Assembly: GCF_029016285.1 (NCBI RefSeq)
Contig: NZ_CP091976.1
Span: forward strand, 186,001 to 250,000
Origin: Vibrio sp. DW001
GTDB taxonomy: Bacteria; Pseudomonadota; Gammaproteobacteria; Enterobacterales; Vibrionaceae
Length of the DNA stretch: 64,000 nucleotides
Direction of reading: 5' to 3'
Part shown: positions 1 through 7,316 of the stretch, piece by piece
Layout of the letters: every line of letters starts with the position of its first letter
Position numbering within the stretch: position 1 is the stretch's first letter
Program-made: the position numbers and the translations under genes
Notes under the pieces: model-generated
What the model was told of the DNA's origin: nothing
Database searches by the model: none
Seen by the model: the letters and a program-made list of their open reading frames with translations, nothing else

Positions 1-171
1 TGTTGTGGTTGCTCCAGGATAAGTCGCAATAACCAACGCATCTTTAATGGTAAATGCGGGATCTTCAAGGCGACCTAAGTCAAAGAAACTTTGGGTTCCA
101 CCAATAGCTAAAATGACAAGAAATAACCAACTTATCACTTTATTTTTTATTGAATATTCGGCAATGCTCAC
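1..171 (-). CDS. RND efflux permease, N-terminal fragment (cut by window edge)
   Basis: Only the first 57 codons are inside the window; the gene runs off the left edge. They encode a cytoplasmic N-terminus followed by a first membrane segment (SWLFLVILAIGG) and the start of the periplasmic porter region (LGRLEDPAFTIKDALV, then TYPGAT), which is the usual opening of AcrB/MdtC-type RND transporters. The GTG start overlaps the stop of the upstream adaptor gene in GTGA, and AGAG lies just before it, so translation is probably coupled. Known role of the family: proton-driven inner-membrane pump working with periplasmic adaptors and an outer-membrane channel. Two adaptor genes precede it, the arrangement of V. 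cholerae vexIJK. Substrate cannot be inferred. Confidence 0.85.
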   Translation of the reverse strand, partial: MSIAEYSIKNKVISWLFLVILAIGGTQSFFDLGRLEDPAFTIKDALVIATYPGATTT

Positions 172-1244
172 TGGATCTCTTCCTTGTTTGCTATAGCAAC
201 GACAGCGTCTTCACGCATTTTTCTTAAATTGGAGTTAACAACGGCGTCACCATTAACGACTCCATTGGCTACTATTGCTCCATGACTACTGATCTGAATG
301 ATATCTACTGATTGTTTATGAACGGTGCCGTCAATAAGCTTCCAGACATAAAATTCATTCTCTTTAACGCCCGCATCAAGTGCAGTCATCGGTATCTGAT
401 ACCCCTTTACAATTCGAAGACCAGCCGCTACTAAATCGACATCTAAGCTGGCACTTGTACCCGGTAAAATAGCCGGTTCAACCTGTGGCATCTCTAGCCA
501 AAACTCAAAGGCATTGCTGCCTTGCGCTGGTTCACTGGAATGTTGGTAGTAAGTCGACACAAACTCTCTTTCATCACCAAAAAAACGTGTCTTCACGTGA
601 TAATTTCGGGTCTCTCTATCTGGATTAATCATAGAAAGCACGGTGTCGGAAATAGCAATTCGGATACGAACAACATCGCCACGATAAACACTTAGAATTT
701 CTTCACCGGGGCTCGCATTTTCAAAAGACTGCTTTGGCACTTCAGAAATATAACCATCAAAAGGCGCAACTAAGCGTGTGTATTCTAGGTTGTTTTTCGC
801 GATCTGAAAATTAACAAAGGCCATTCGCTTACTCGCGGTCAACTCATCAAACTCAGATGGTGAGACCATCTTTCTTTTGAGAAGATTTTTGCCACGGCTC
901 CATTGTTTTACCGTGAGTTCATATTGCGCTTGGGTATCCGCTAACTGCTGACGAAGTTTTTTGGTATCAAGCTTTGCTAGCAGTTCTCCTTTCTTAATTC
1001 TTTGGCCTTTGCGTACCAAAATAGCTTCCAGTTTGCCCTCTACGCGAAAAGACAAAGGGGTGAGATCCGCGGGTGCAACCGTACCTTTAAAATTTCTAAA
1101 CTGGCTTGAAAGAGGCGGTTTTACGTCAAATATTGATACGGTAACGGCTTTCCTTTCTTTCACTTCTGTTTCTACTCCACATCCTTGCAGTGTCGCTAAC
1201 ACAAATAGGAGTCCCACTATTTTATAATGTCGGTGCATTCGCAT
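168..1244 (-). CDS. RND efflux periplasmic adaptor (membrane fusion lipoprotein), second of two
   Basis: A 358-residue HlyD/AcrA-type membrane fusion protein. From the chosen start it has a short signal peptide ending in a lipobox (LATLQGC), so it is probably anchored to the periplasmic face of the inner membrane by lipidated Cys. A split lipoyl/barrel-sandwich half (GKLEAILVRKGQRIKKGELLAKLD), a helical hairpin rich in Q/K/E, and the second half (YTRLVAPFDGYISEV) follow in the normal order. The start is placed at ATG 1244 because it overlaps the upstream adaptor stop (TAATG) and has GAGGG eight bases upstream; the frame is open to an ATG at 1268, which would give 8 extra residues. It couples to the permease start downstream (GTGA). 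Confidence 0.88.
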   Translation of the reverse strand: MRMHRHYKIVGLLFVLATLQGCGVETEVKERKAVTVSIFDVKPPLSSQFRNFKGTVAPADLTPLSFRVEGKLEAILVRKGQRIKKGELLAKLDTKKLRQQLADTQAQYELTVKQWSRGKNLLKRKMVSPSEFDELTASKRMAFVNFQIAKNNLEYTRLVAPFDGYISEVPKQSFENASPGEEILSVYRGDVVRIRIAISDTVLSMINPDRETRNYHVKTRFFGDEREFVSTYYQHSSEPAQGSNAFEFWLEMPQVEPAILPGTSASLDVDLVAAGLRIVKGYQIPMTALDAGVKENEFYVWKLIDGTVHKQSVDIIQISSHGAIVANGVVNGDAVVNSNLRKMREDAVVAIANKEEIQ

Positions 1245-2314
1245 TAGATACCGCCCTCTCGAGTCCACGCTCTTACTATCTGTCCTTCTTTAAGATCCTT
1301 TGCTCCCGCGACAACAATTTGATCTCCCGCCTTTAAACCGGATACTACTGCGCCAAATTCGTTTAGCTCAACAGCAATACTTTCTACACTCTGTTCCAAC
1401 TGATTAAACTTCCAAACTTTGCCTTTTTCAGCCTCTCTAGTGATCCATGCATCATCCGGTATTGAGAGCATATTTTCTTTTCGATTATTGGTTATTAACA
1501 CCTGTCCGGTCATACCAGTAAGAATATTAAGAGACTCTGGACGAACAATCGTGATGGTCGCGCTATAGCTATTGGTGTCGACATTGGGTTGCGTAGACAT
1601 CTCTTTAAAGGCTGCAGGCACAACAATAGTATTATGTATATCAAATATCACTGCGTACTCACGACGTGGTAGATTGTGTATACCTGCCTTCTCAATATAG
1701 GGAACCGGAATAACAATATTTATGTCCAAGTTCTCATTATTGATGATGTTAAGTACTGGCTGTTTAGACGAGACATATTGAAAAGGTTGAACAAACTTCA
1801 ATGACACCACACCATTAAATGGCGCTGTAATCTGAGTATATTGGAGATCGGTTTTGCTCTCTTCAAGATTGGCGTCTGCCGCCTTAAATGCCGTTTCAGA
1901 TTGGTCAAATACGTCGGCACTAATCAATTTTTTCTTAAATAATTGTTTATTGCGTTCAAGACGAGTTTTGGTCAAATCATATTGAGCTTGTGACGCATCT
2001 ACTGCTAATTGGTAGTCATTGTCATCAAGAACAGCAAGCACCTCTCCTTTAACCACTTTCTGTCCCTCTTTGACACTTAACGTGTCAATCACACCGGGAA
2101 CTCGAAACGACAGTTGAGAACGGTCACCAGCATCAACTTCAGCTAAAAAAACGTCATAACCGGCGTCCGTGATATTTGGTACCTGATAAAGTTTCACCGG
2201 TTTAATGACGTCTTCTTGTGTCTCTGAATTTGCTTGCTCGCAACCTGCAAGGAACACCCAAGCGCCTGTTACTATAGCTAGTTTGAACATTGTAACTAAG
2301 CCTTTCTTATTCAC
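1244..2314 (-). CDS. RND efflux periplasmic adaptor (membrane fusion lipoprotein), first of two
   Basis: About 356 residues, HlyD/AcrA family. Signal peptide with lipobox (WVFLAGC), then the first lipoyl half (PGVIDTLSVKEGQKVVKGEVLAVLD), a helical hairpin (QAQYDLTKTRLERNKQLF), the second lipoyl half (YTQITAPFNGVVSL) and beta-barrel region. It forms an operon with the second adaptor (TAATG overlap) and the RND permease. The reading frame is open up to 2473, but that would add about 53 non-signal residues and run into the divergent TetR gene. GTG 2314 has GGAG eight bases upstream; ATG 2290 is the other reasonable start. Two different adaptors beside one RND pump is the vexI-vexJ-vexK pattern. 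Likely repressed by the TetR protein encoded next door (inference from divergent position). Confidence 0.86.
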   Translation of the reverse strand: MNKKGLVTMFKLAIVTGAWVFLAGCEQANSETQEDVIKPVKLYQVPNITDAGYDVFLAEVDAGDRSQLSFRVPGVIDTLSVKEGQKVVKGEVLAVLDDNDYQLAVDASQAQYDLTKTRLERNKQLFKKKLISADVFDQSETAFKAADANLEESKTDLQYTQITAPFNGVVSLKFVQPFQYVSSKQPVLNIINNENLDINIVIPVPYIEKAGIHNLPRREYAVIFDIHNTIVVPAAFKEMSTQPNVDTNSYSATITIVRPESLNILTGMTGQVLITNNRKENMLSIPDDAWITREAEKGKVWKFNQLEQSVESIAVELNEFGAVVSGLKAGDQIVVAGAKDLKEGQIVRAWTREGGI

Positions 2315-2474
2315 CCTACTTTCTCCATCACTGTGAAAAGTATTTACTACACGTTTGTGCAGTATATGAATAATTCGACTAAGATCAATGTATATTTTAC
2401 ATACGTATAGTAAATTATACTGACGAGAACCAATATATTGATTAGAATGCGTTATTGAATTTTGAGAAGACATT
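2315..2474. promoter_or_regulatory. Divergent promoter region, efflux operon / TetR
   Basis: About 160 bp between the outward-facing starts of the efflux operon and the tetR-type gene. It is AT-rich and holds short mirrored segments such as TACGTATAGTAAATTATAC (2401-2419). A TetR operator would be expected here by family habit, but no single palindrome is strong enough to name as the operator. Confidence 0.4.
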
Positions 2475-3224
2475 ATGATTTGTAGAAAACAGGGCAGAAG
2501 AAGCGCGCAAACAGCAGAAGAAACTAAGCACTTAATCCTTGCTACCGCAGGAAGAATGTTTTGTTTGCAAGGCTATGAAAAAGTATCATTGAGAAACATT
2601 AGCGAAGCTGCTGGCGTATCCCATAGCCTTATTCGCCACCACTTCGGTAGTAAAGAACAAATTTGGTATGCCGTAAGTGATACGTTGAATGCCTATATGC
2701 AGAACTACCTTAAAGCGTTAATCAATGAATTCCCTGACAACAAACCCGCTCAAATTGTCTTGTATAATTTCAGTATTAAGATGATGGCACACTTATTACT
2801 TAATCCTCAGCCACTCCAATTTATTGCTGACGCGATAAGACAAGAAGGTGAATTTTTCGATTATTTTATGGATCAGTCAGGGGTGTTTGAATCAATCACA
2901 CAGGGTCTTATCGATGAGCACAACAAGCAAAACCCAAGCCATCAGGTCAATCTCTGGGAACTCAAATGGCAGATGATTTATACCGCTCACGCAGCTATCA
3001 GTCTGCGCCCATTACTGAAGATAGTATGGGAGGGGGAAGTGAGTAACATAGACGAGGCATTACTTAGACACTGGTCGATGTTTAATAAATTGATTGCTAG
3101 TCAATTAAACATACAAGCAGATGATATCGTGACGTCTTCAAATCTAAGAGATCTTCTATTGCCTATTGCCTGCGATTTCTCGAATCCGGACACATGTTCC
3201 GATAATCTAAGACAATTCTCTTAG
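2475..3224 (+). CDS. TetR/AcrR family transcriptional regulator
   Basis: 249 residues. The N-terminal helix-turn-helix is typical: ATAGRMFCLQGYEKVSLRNISEAAGVSHSLIRHHFGSKEQIW spans about residues 24-66 (given here only to locate it: key parts are GYEKVSLRNI, AGVS and HHFGSKE). The C-terminal ligand domain is long for the family and not diagnostic. It is transcribed divergently from the efflux operon, so local control of the pump is the natural inference. The 3' end overlaps the 3' end of the convergent helicase gene by 4 bp, so no terminator separates them. Ligand unknown. Confidence 0.9.
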   Translation: MICRKQGRRSAQTAEETKHLILATAGRMFCLQGYEKVSLRNISEAAGVSHSLIRHHFGSKEQIWYAVSDTLNAYMQNYLKALINEFPDNKPAQIVLYNFSIKMMAHLLLNPQPLQFIADAIRQEGEFFDYFMDQSGVFESITQGLIDEHNKQNPSHQVNLWELKWQMIYTAHAAISLRPLLKIVWEGEVSNIDEALLRHWSMFNKLIASQLNIQADDIVTSSNLRDLLLPIACDFSNPDTCSDNLRQFS

Positions 3225-4495
3225 CTTCGTTTGCCACGGTTACGGTGGACATTAAGCTTCGATTTTATTTTTCTTTTTTCAGCAGAGCGATTTTGTTTTT
3301 TCATTGGTCGCTCTTCTTTAGATTCTTCAATCAAACTCGGTTCAAACCCTTGAAGCCATTCTTGGGGAAGGCGTTCATCTAACAAGCTTTCAATTGCTTT
3401 CAGTAGATACTCTTCGTCACGCACCAATAACGAAATAGCCAACCCAGCGTTACCTGCACGTCCAGTACGACCAATTCGGTGTACATAATCTTCCGCTTGA
3501 TATGGCATATCGAAATTCACTACACATTCAAGCTCTTGAATATCAATGCCACGAGCCGCAACGTCTGTTGCAATTAACGCTCTGACTTTACCTGATTTAA
3601 AATCATCCAACGCTTTTTGGCGTGCTCCTTGGCTCTTGTCACCATTTATTGATGCGGCTTTTATGCCATCCAGTTTAAGTTCTTTAACTAATGCATCACT
3701 GCCTATCTTCGTCTTTGTAAACACCAAGACTTGTCGCCAGTTTCGAGAGCCGATGAGATAAGCAAGCAATTCGCTCTTTCTCTTTTTGTCTACCGGATAA
3801 ACCATTTGCGATACGGTGCTCGCCGTACTATTAGATGGTGTAGCTTGTTCTTCTTCAGGGTTATCGAGTATTTGATACGCTAACTTTTTAACACGATCAT
3901 GAAAGGTTGCCGAGAAAAACAGCGTTTGTCTTTCTGTTGGGAGTTGTTTCAATATTCTCTGTATATCCGGAAGAAAGCCCATATCCAACATACGGTCTGC
4001 TTCATCAAGTACCAAGGTTTTGGTACGTCTTAGATCGATGGTTTTAGTATAGGCATGGTCTAATAACCGACCTGGTGTCGCAACAAGGATATCAGCGCCA
4101 TTTCTCAGGTTGCTTTTTTGAACATTTAGACTCGTTCCACCATAAGCCACAACAATGTTTAAGTCGCAGTTCTCGCTATAACTAACAAGACTATCGAAAA
4201 CTTGCTGAGCCAGTTCACGAGTGGGGACCAAAATTAAGCTTCTAATCCATTTTCTCGGCTTGTCATCGGTTCTGTTCTGAGATTCAGCCATTAAATTATG
4301 AATGATAGGCAAACCAAATGCCGCCGTTTTACCCGTACCAGTCTGGGCTCCAGCTAATACATCTTTCCCTTCCAAAACATGGGGGATCGCTTTCTCTTGT
4401 ATTGTTGTCGGCTGTTCAAAACCAAGCTTGCCCAGCGTTTCCACTAGTTGTTGATTAAGGTTCAATTGGGAAAAAGAAATCGGGGATTCAGACAT
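3221..4495 (-). CDS. rhlE: DEAD-box ATP-dependent RNA helicase, RhlE-like
   Basis: 424 residues with all helicase motifs in order: Q motif (FEQPTTIQEKAI, about 26-37), motif I AQTGTGKT (50-57), Ia PTRELAQ (91-97), Ib TPGRLLD (140-146), II DEAD (164-167), III SAT, then in domain 2 VLVFTKTK, ATDVAARGIDI and HRIGRTGRAG. The C-terminal tail is short and very basic (KKQNRSAEKRKIKSK), suited to RNA binding. Segments such as VDKKRKSELLAYLIG and NWRQVLVFT resemble E. coli RhlE more than SrmB or DeaD, hence the symbol, which is the less certain part. Role by family: ATP-driven remodelling of RNA or ribosomal precursors in the cytoplasm. Single gene, convergent with tetR. Confidence 0.93.
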   Translation of the reverse strand: MSESPISFSQLNLNQQLVETLGKLGFEQPTTIQEKAIPHVLEGKDVLAGAQTGTGKTAAFGLPIIHNLMAESQNRTDDKPRKWIRSLILVPTRELAQQVFDSLVSYSENCDLNIVVAYGGTSLNVQKSNLRNGADILVATPGRLLDHAYTKTIDLRRTKTLVLDEADRMLDMGFLPDIQRILKQLPTERQTLFFSATFHDRVKKLAYQILDNPEEEQATPSNSTASTVSQMVYPVDKKRKSELLAYLIGSRNWRQVLVFTKTKIGSDALVKELKLDGIKAASINGDKSQGARQKALDDFKSGKVRALIATDVAARGIDIQELECVVNFDMPYQAEDYVHRIGRTGRAGNAGLAISLLVRDEEYLLKAIESLLDERLPQEWLQGFEPSLIEESKEERPMKKQNRSAEKRKIKSKLNVHRNRGKRS

Positions 4496-4551
4496 TAACT
4501 TAAGCTCTCAGAAATTTGGGTCAAGATTGTAACAGATAACCCACGTCTCTA

Positions 4552-5139
4552 TCACGGTAGATGACGTGTTTTTTCAATACTCGCTTTAAGTACATCATCA
4601 TATAAAATTGAGAATAATCCCTTCATTTCATCATAATGCGTGTCAATATCTTGAAAACACTCCGCTAACGGTGCCATTCTAGTACTACGATGAGACATAC
4701 GTTCTAACACTATTTCAATCGTGCCTAATGAAACGTATGACGTCAACCATCTATGCTTCCACATCAATTCGGTTACATGTAGATAGCGTTCAGGTAAATC
4801 AACGTCCGGTTTCGCCACTCGTTTCTCAGCCGTCTGACAAAAAGAATGTAAACTCTCATCACAGTATTCAGACCACGCATTCGCTAGACAATGATCCCAA
4901 AAAACATCCATCGCGATAGGGGCGAATCGTCGTCGAGCAGGTGAAAACAGCAACTTAACTTGTCTCGATATTTCATGTTGGTCAGTAAACTTATCAACAA
5001 ACCGATGCAACATAATGCCGTCAACAACCTCTTTAGGGTAACGACCAACAGGGTTCCCTTTTACAAAATCACCCAGCAGATTACCAGCAACGTCACTGTC
5101 GCATACTGTGGCAATATGAATGTGCGCCAAAAAATTCAT
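4552..5139 (-). CDS. acpH: Acyl carrier protein phosphodiesterase (AcpH/DUF479 family)
   Basis: 195 residues, the usual size for AcpH. It begins MNFLAHIHIA and has the family His/Asp-rich motifs GNLLGDFVKG (about 19-28) and GIMLHRFVDKFTD (about 41-53), then FSPARRRFAPIAMDVFWDH. These belong to an HD-like all-helical metal-dependent hydrolase. Known reaction of the E. coli enzyme: removal of the 4'-phosphopantetheine arm from holo-ACP to give apo-ACP in the cytoplasm. It sits 56 bp after the helicase start on the same strand and is followed upstream by a separate small gene. Identification rests on motif recognition only. Confidence 0.85.
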   Translation of the reverse strand: MNFLAHIHIATVCDSDVAGNLLGDFVKGNPVGRYPKEVVDGIMLHRFVDKFTDQHEISRQVKLLFSPARRRFAPIAMDVFWDHCLANAWSEYCDESLHSFCQTAEKRVAKPDVDLPERYLHVTELMWKHRWLTSYVSLGTIEIVLERMSHRSTRMAPLAECFQDIDTHYDEMKGLFSILYDDVLKASIEKTRHLP

Positions 5140-5247
5140 CTAAAAGCTATTCTACTTATCCTGAACACAGGAGCGTCGGTAATAATAACCACAAGTTAGC
5201 CTAAATGAGCGATAAGTTAAAACATAAAATGGACGTAACGGTCAAAA

Positions 5248-5278
5248 ACAAAAAAACCAGCAACTCTCGTCACTGGCT
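5248..5278 (-). terminator. Rho-independent terminator of the small acidic gene
   Basis: On the minus strand CCAGTGAC-GAGA-GTTGCTGG folds into an 8-bp stem (two G-U pairs) followed by a run of seven T. It lies about 40 bp beyond the stop of the 42-residue acidic protein gene. Confidence 0.7.
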
Positions 5279-5320
5279 TTATCTTAAATGCGTTAGTCGT
5301 GCTCACGTGTAACCACACTT

Positions 5321-5449
5321 CTACAGATTATCAATAACGAATGCGTCATCGATTATGGCATCATCCAACTCATAATCCGTTAGGTCGAAGCCAATTTCCA
5401 ATGCATCTAACCACTCTAAGCTATCGTTTTCTAAAAATTGTTCATCCAT
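5321..5449 (-). CDS. Small acidic protein of 42 residues, function unknown
   Basis: The frame is open to 5623, but the upstream part reads as non-coding and the only good ribosome site is AAGGAGG just before two closely spaced ATGs. The second ATG (5449) is eight bases from it and gives MDEQFLENDSLEWLDALEIG...DNL, 42 residues with about 16 Asp/Glu and no Lys or Arg. A strong Shine-Dalgarno, an own terminator and extreme acidity together support a real small gene. It is not a shadow of another ORF. No family recognised; a small acidic regulator or antitoxin-like partner would be guesswork. Confidence 0.6.
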   Translation of the reverse strand: MDEQFLENDSLEWLDALEIGFDLTDYELDDAIIDDAFVIDNL

Positions 5450-5623
5450 AACCATTACCTCCTTATCGTCTATGAATATAGAGATAACACTTTTATATGA
5501 CAGATTTTTTATAACACCTAACATTAAACATCGATAATTTTTAAAAACTATGCGCTCCGTCAGATGCAACCGTTTGCGTAGAGTTTTTATACTAATTCGC
5601 TTCGTAACCAAACAGATTTGCAA

Positions 5624-5639
5624 TGTGACACGAGTCGCA
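5624..5639 (+). promoter_or_regulatory. Possible CRP site upstream of the chemoreceptor gene
   Basis: TGTGACACGAGTCGCA matches TGTGA-N6-TCACA with one mismatch, about 115 bp before the chemoreceptor start. Single-site matches of this quality arise by chance, so this is a candidate only. Confidence 0.3.
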
Positions 5640-5752
5640 TCTTTGGTTTAAAAAATACATGCTATTGCATAAAAATGTCGAGCATTTATCTTTTTTTCAT
5701 CTAGAATCTACATTGCGAGACATCTATCCAGCATTTCAACAACGAGGCCAAC

Positions 5753-7186
5753 ATGAAAGAGATACCATTTCGATTGATTGACAGATTATTTATAAAAATG
5801 TCTATCAACGATAAATTTTGGGTCATTTTTGTCCTATTCTTTGCCGCTCTAACGACCACCGCCCTTGGCAGATACAACCAAGCGATAACTGGTATCGAGA
5901 ATAATTCCGTCAAGATTGTACAAGCCAAAGTAAACGGAATTGCGTCGGCGATAGCACCAGATAGCAAGGTAAGCATACCGAATATCTCTATCTCTAACGC
6001 TTCAACGGAAGCCTCTTTCAAAAGCCGTTCTATCACGGCCTCTGCTAGAATAGCTAACGGTCAATACGCGACACTGACTGAACAAGTTCCGGACTCAGTA
6101 CAAACAGCAAAGGAAGCCGCCTTAAACTCGTTTTTACTTAGCTTCTTGTGGCTAATTCCTATTGCTATCGTTCTGTATTGGACCGCTACATTTTTGACCG
6201 GTGCTCTTTGGGTATTATGGCAAACGACCGTTAAAATCGCAGATGGCGATCTTACTTCCCGTTTAGGTTTCCATTCTGGTCGTGACGAGTTTGGTACCAT
6301 CGGCTGTGCGTTAGATGAAGCGATGGATACATTGACGGAGTTAGTTGAGGTAGTAAAAGAAAGCTCAACAACGTTAGAAATGACAACCGCAACGTTTGCA
6401 TCAGAAGTAACGCAAAGCCAAAAGCAGATTAACTACCAACACTCATCGCTCGATTCTGTCGCAACAGCAATGGAAGAGATGACCGCTTCTGCTTTGGAAG
6501 TCTCGAACATAGCCAAACAAGCGGCAGAACACTCCGAGAATGATGAAAAATACGTTCAGGCAAGTCAACAACGTGTTCAACAAGCGATCTCTGAAATTGA
6601 ACAGCTCAGCCAATTTATTTCTGAATCATCAACTTCAGTCGCAACGCTTGCAGATAGCACAACCCAAATTAATGACGTTATTACAACCATTAGTGCGATA
6701 TCTGAACAAACAAATTTATTGGCGCTCAACGCCGCGATTGAAGCGGCTCGTGCTGGCGAATATGGCCGAGGTTTCGCCGTAGTCGCAGACGAAGTAAGAA
6801 CACTGGCCAGCCGAACACAAGAAGCGACCGTTGAGATACAATCCACCATCGAAAAACTGCAGGTCGAAACTGGATTGATTGCATCGAAAACTGAAAATAC
6901 AGTGTCGCAAGCCAACACCAGCAATGAAATCATCTCGAGCATTGGTGATGATGTGGTCTCCATTGCAGAATCGGCTCGCGCGGTAATGGAAATGAGTATT
7001 CATATCTCAACCTCTGCCGATGAGCAAAGCACTGTTGCAAATGATATAGCAAGTGAATTAAGCGATATTCGTAGCCAATCAGACGTTATCAGAGAGGTCG
7101 CGCAGACGTCCGCTCAAGGTGTCTCTGAGTTAACAGAGGCATCAAGCAAGCTCAACTCAGTACTAAAAGGTTACAAGACCGCATAG
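5753..7186 (+). CDS. Methyl-accepting chemotaxis protein with short periplasmic region
   Basis: 477 residues. Transmembrane helix 1 ([18 protein letters not shown], about 22-39), a short periplasmic loop of roughly 90 residues, helix 2 ([19 protein letters not shown]), a HAMP domain ([22 protein letters not shown]), and a C-terminal signalling coiled coil with the hairpin tip [19 protein letters not shown] and [12 protein letters not shown]. Known role: membrane receptor that controls CheA through CheW and is methylated by CheR. The periplasmic part is too small for a Cache domain and resembles no ligand-binding fold I can name, so the stimulus is unknown. Transcribed alone and ended by a strong terminator. 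Confidence 0.95.
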   Translation: MKEIPFRLIDRLFIKMSINDKFWVIFVLFFAALTTTALGRYNQAITGIENNSVKIVQAKVNGIASAIAPDSKVSIPNISISNASTEASFKSRSITASARIANGQYATLTEQVPDSVQTAKEAALNSFLLSFLWLIPIAIVLYWTATFLTGALWVLWQTTVKIADGDLTSRLGFHSGRDEFGTIGCALDEAMDTLTELVEVVKESSTTLEMTTATFASEVTQSQKQINYQHSSLDSVATAMEEMTASALEVSNIAKQAAEHSENDEKYVQASQQRVQQAISEIEQLSQFISESSTSVATLADSTTQINDVITTISAISEQTNLLALNAAIEAARAGEYGRGFAVVADEVRTLASRTQEATVEIQSTIEKLQVETGLIASKTENTVSQANTSNEIISSIGDDVVSIAESARAVMEMSIHISTSADEQSTVANDIASELSDIRSQSDVIREVAQTSAQGVSELTEASSKLNSVLKGYKTA

Positions 7187-7220
7187 ACATAATAACGACC
7201 CTCATATCGGTATCGAAACT

Positions 7221-7251
7221 AAGGGCTAATCATATTTGATTAGCCCTTTTG
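7221..7251 (+). terminator. Rho-independent terminator after chemoreceptor gene
   Basis: GGGCTAATCA-TATT-TGATTAGCCC is a perfect 10-bp stem followed by TTTTG, about 36 bp after the chemoreceptor stop. Confidence 0.9.
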
Positions 7252-7316
7252 TTATATAAAACATTCCACAATGAATACTATTGACCTTATAATTTAAAAA
7301 AAGAACGACGATACGG

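Noticed and set aside
6577..6963. Long minus-strand open frame of 128 codons inside the chemoreceptor gene
   Set aside because: It mirrors the signalling coiled-coil codons, has no ribosome site and gives no protein family; a shadow of the real gene.
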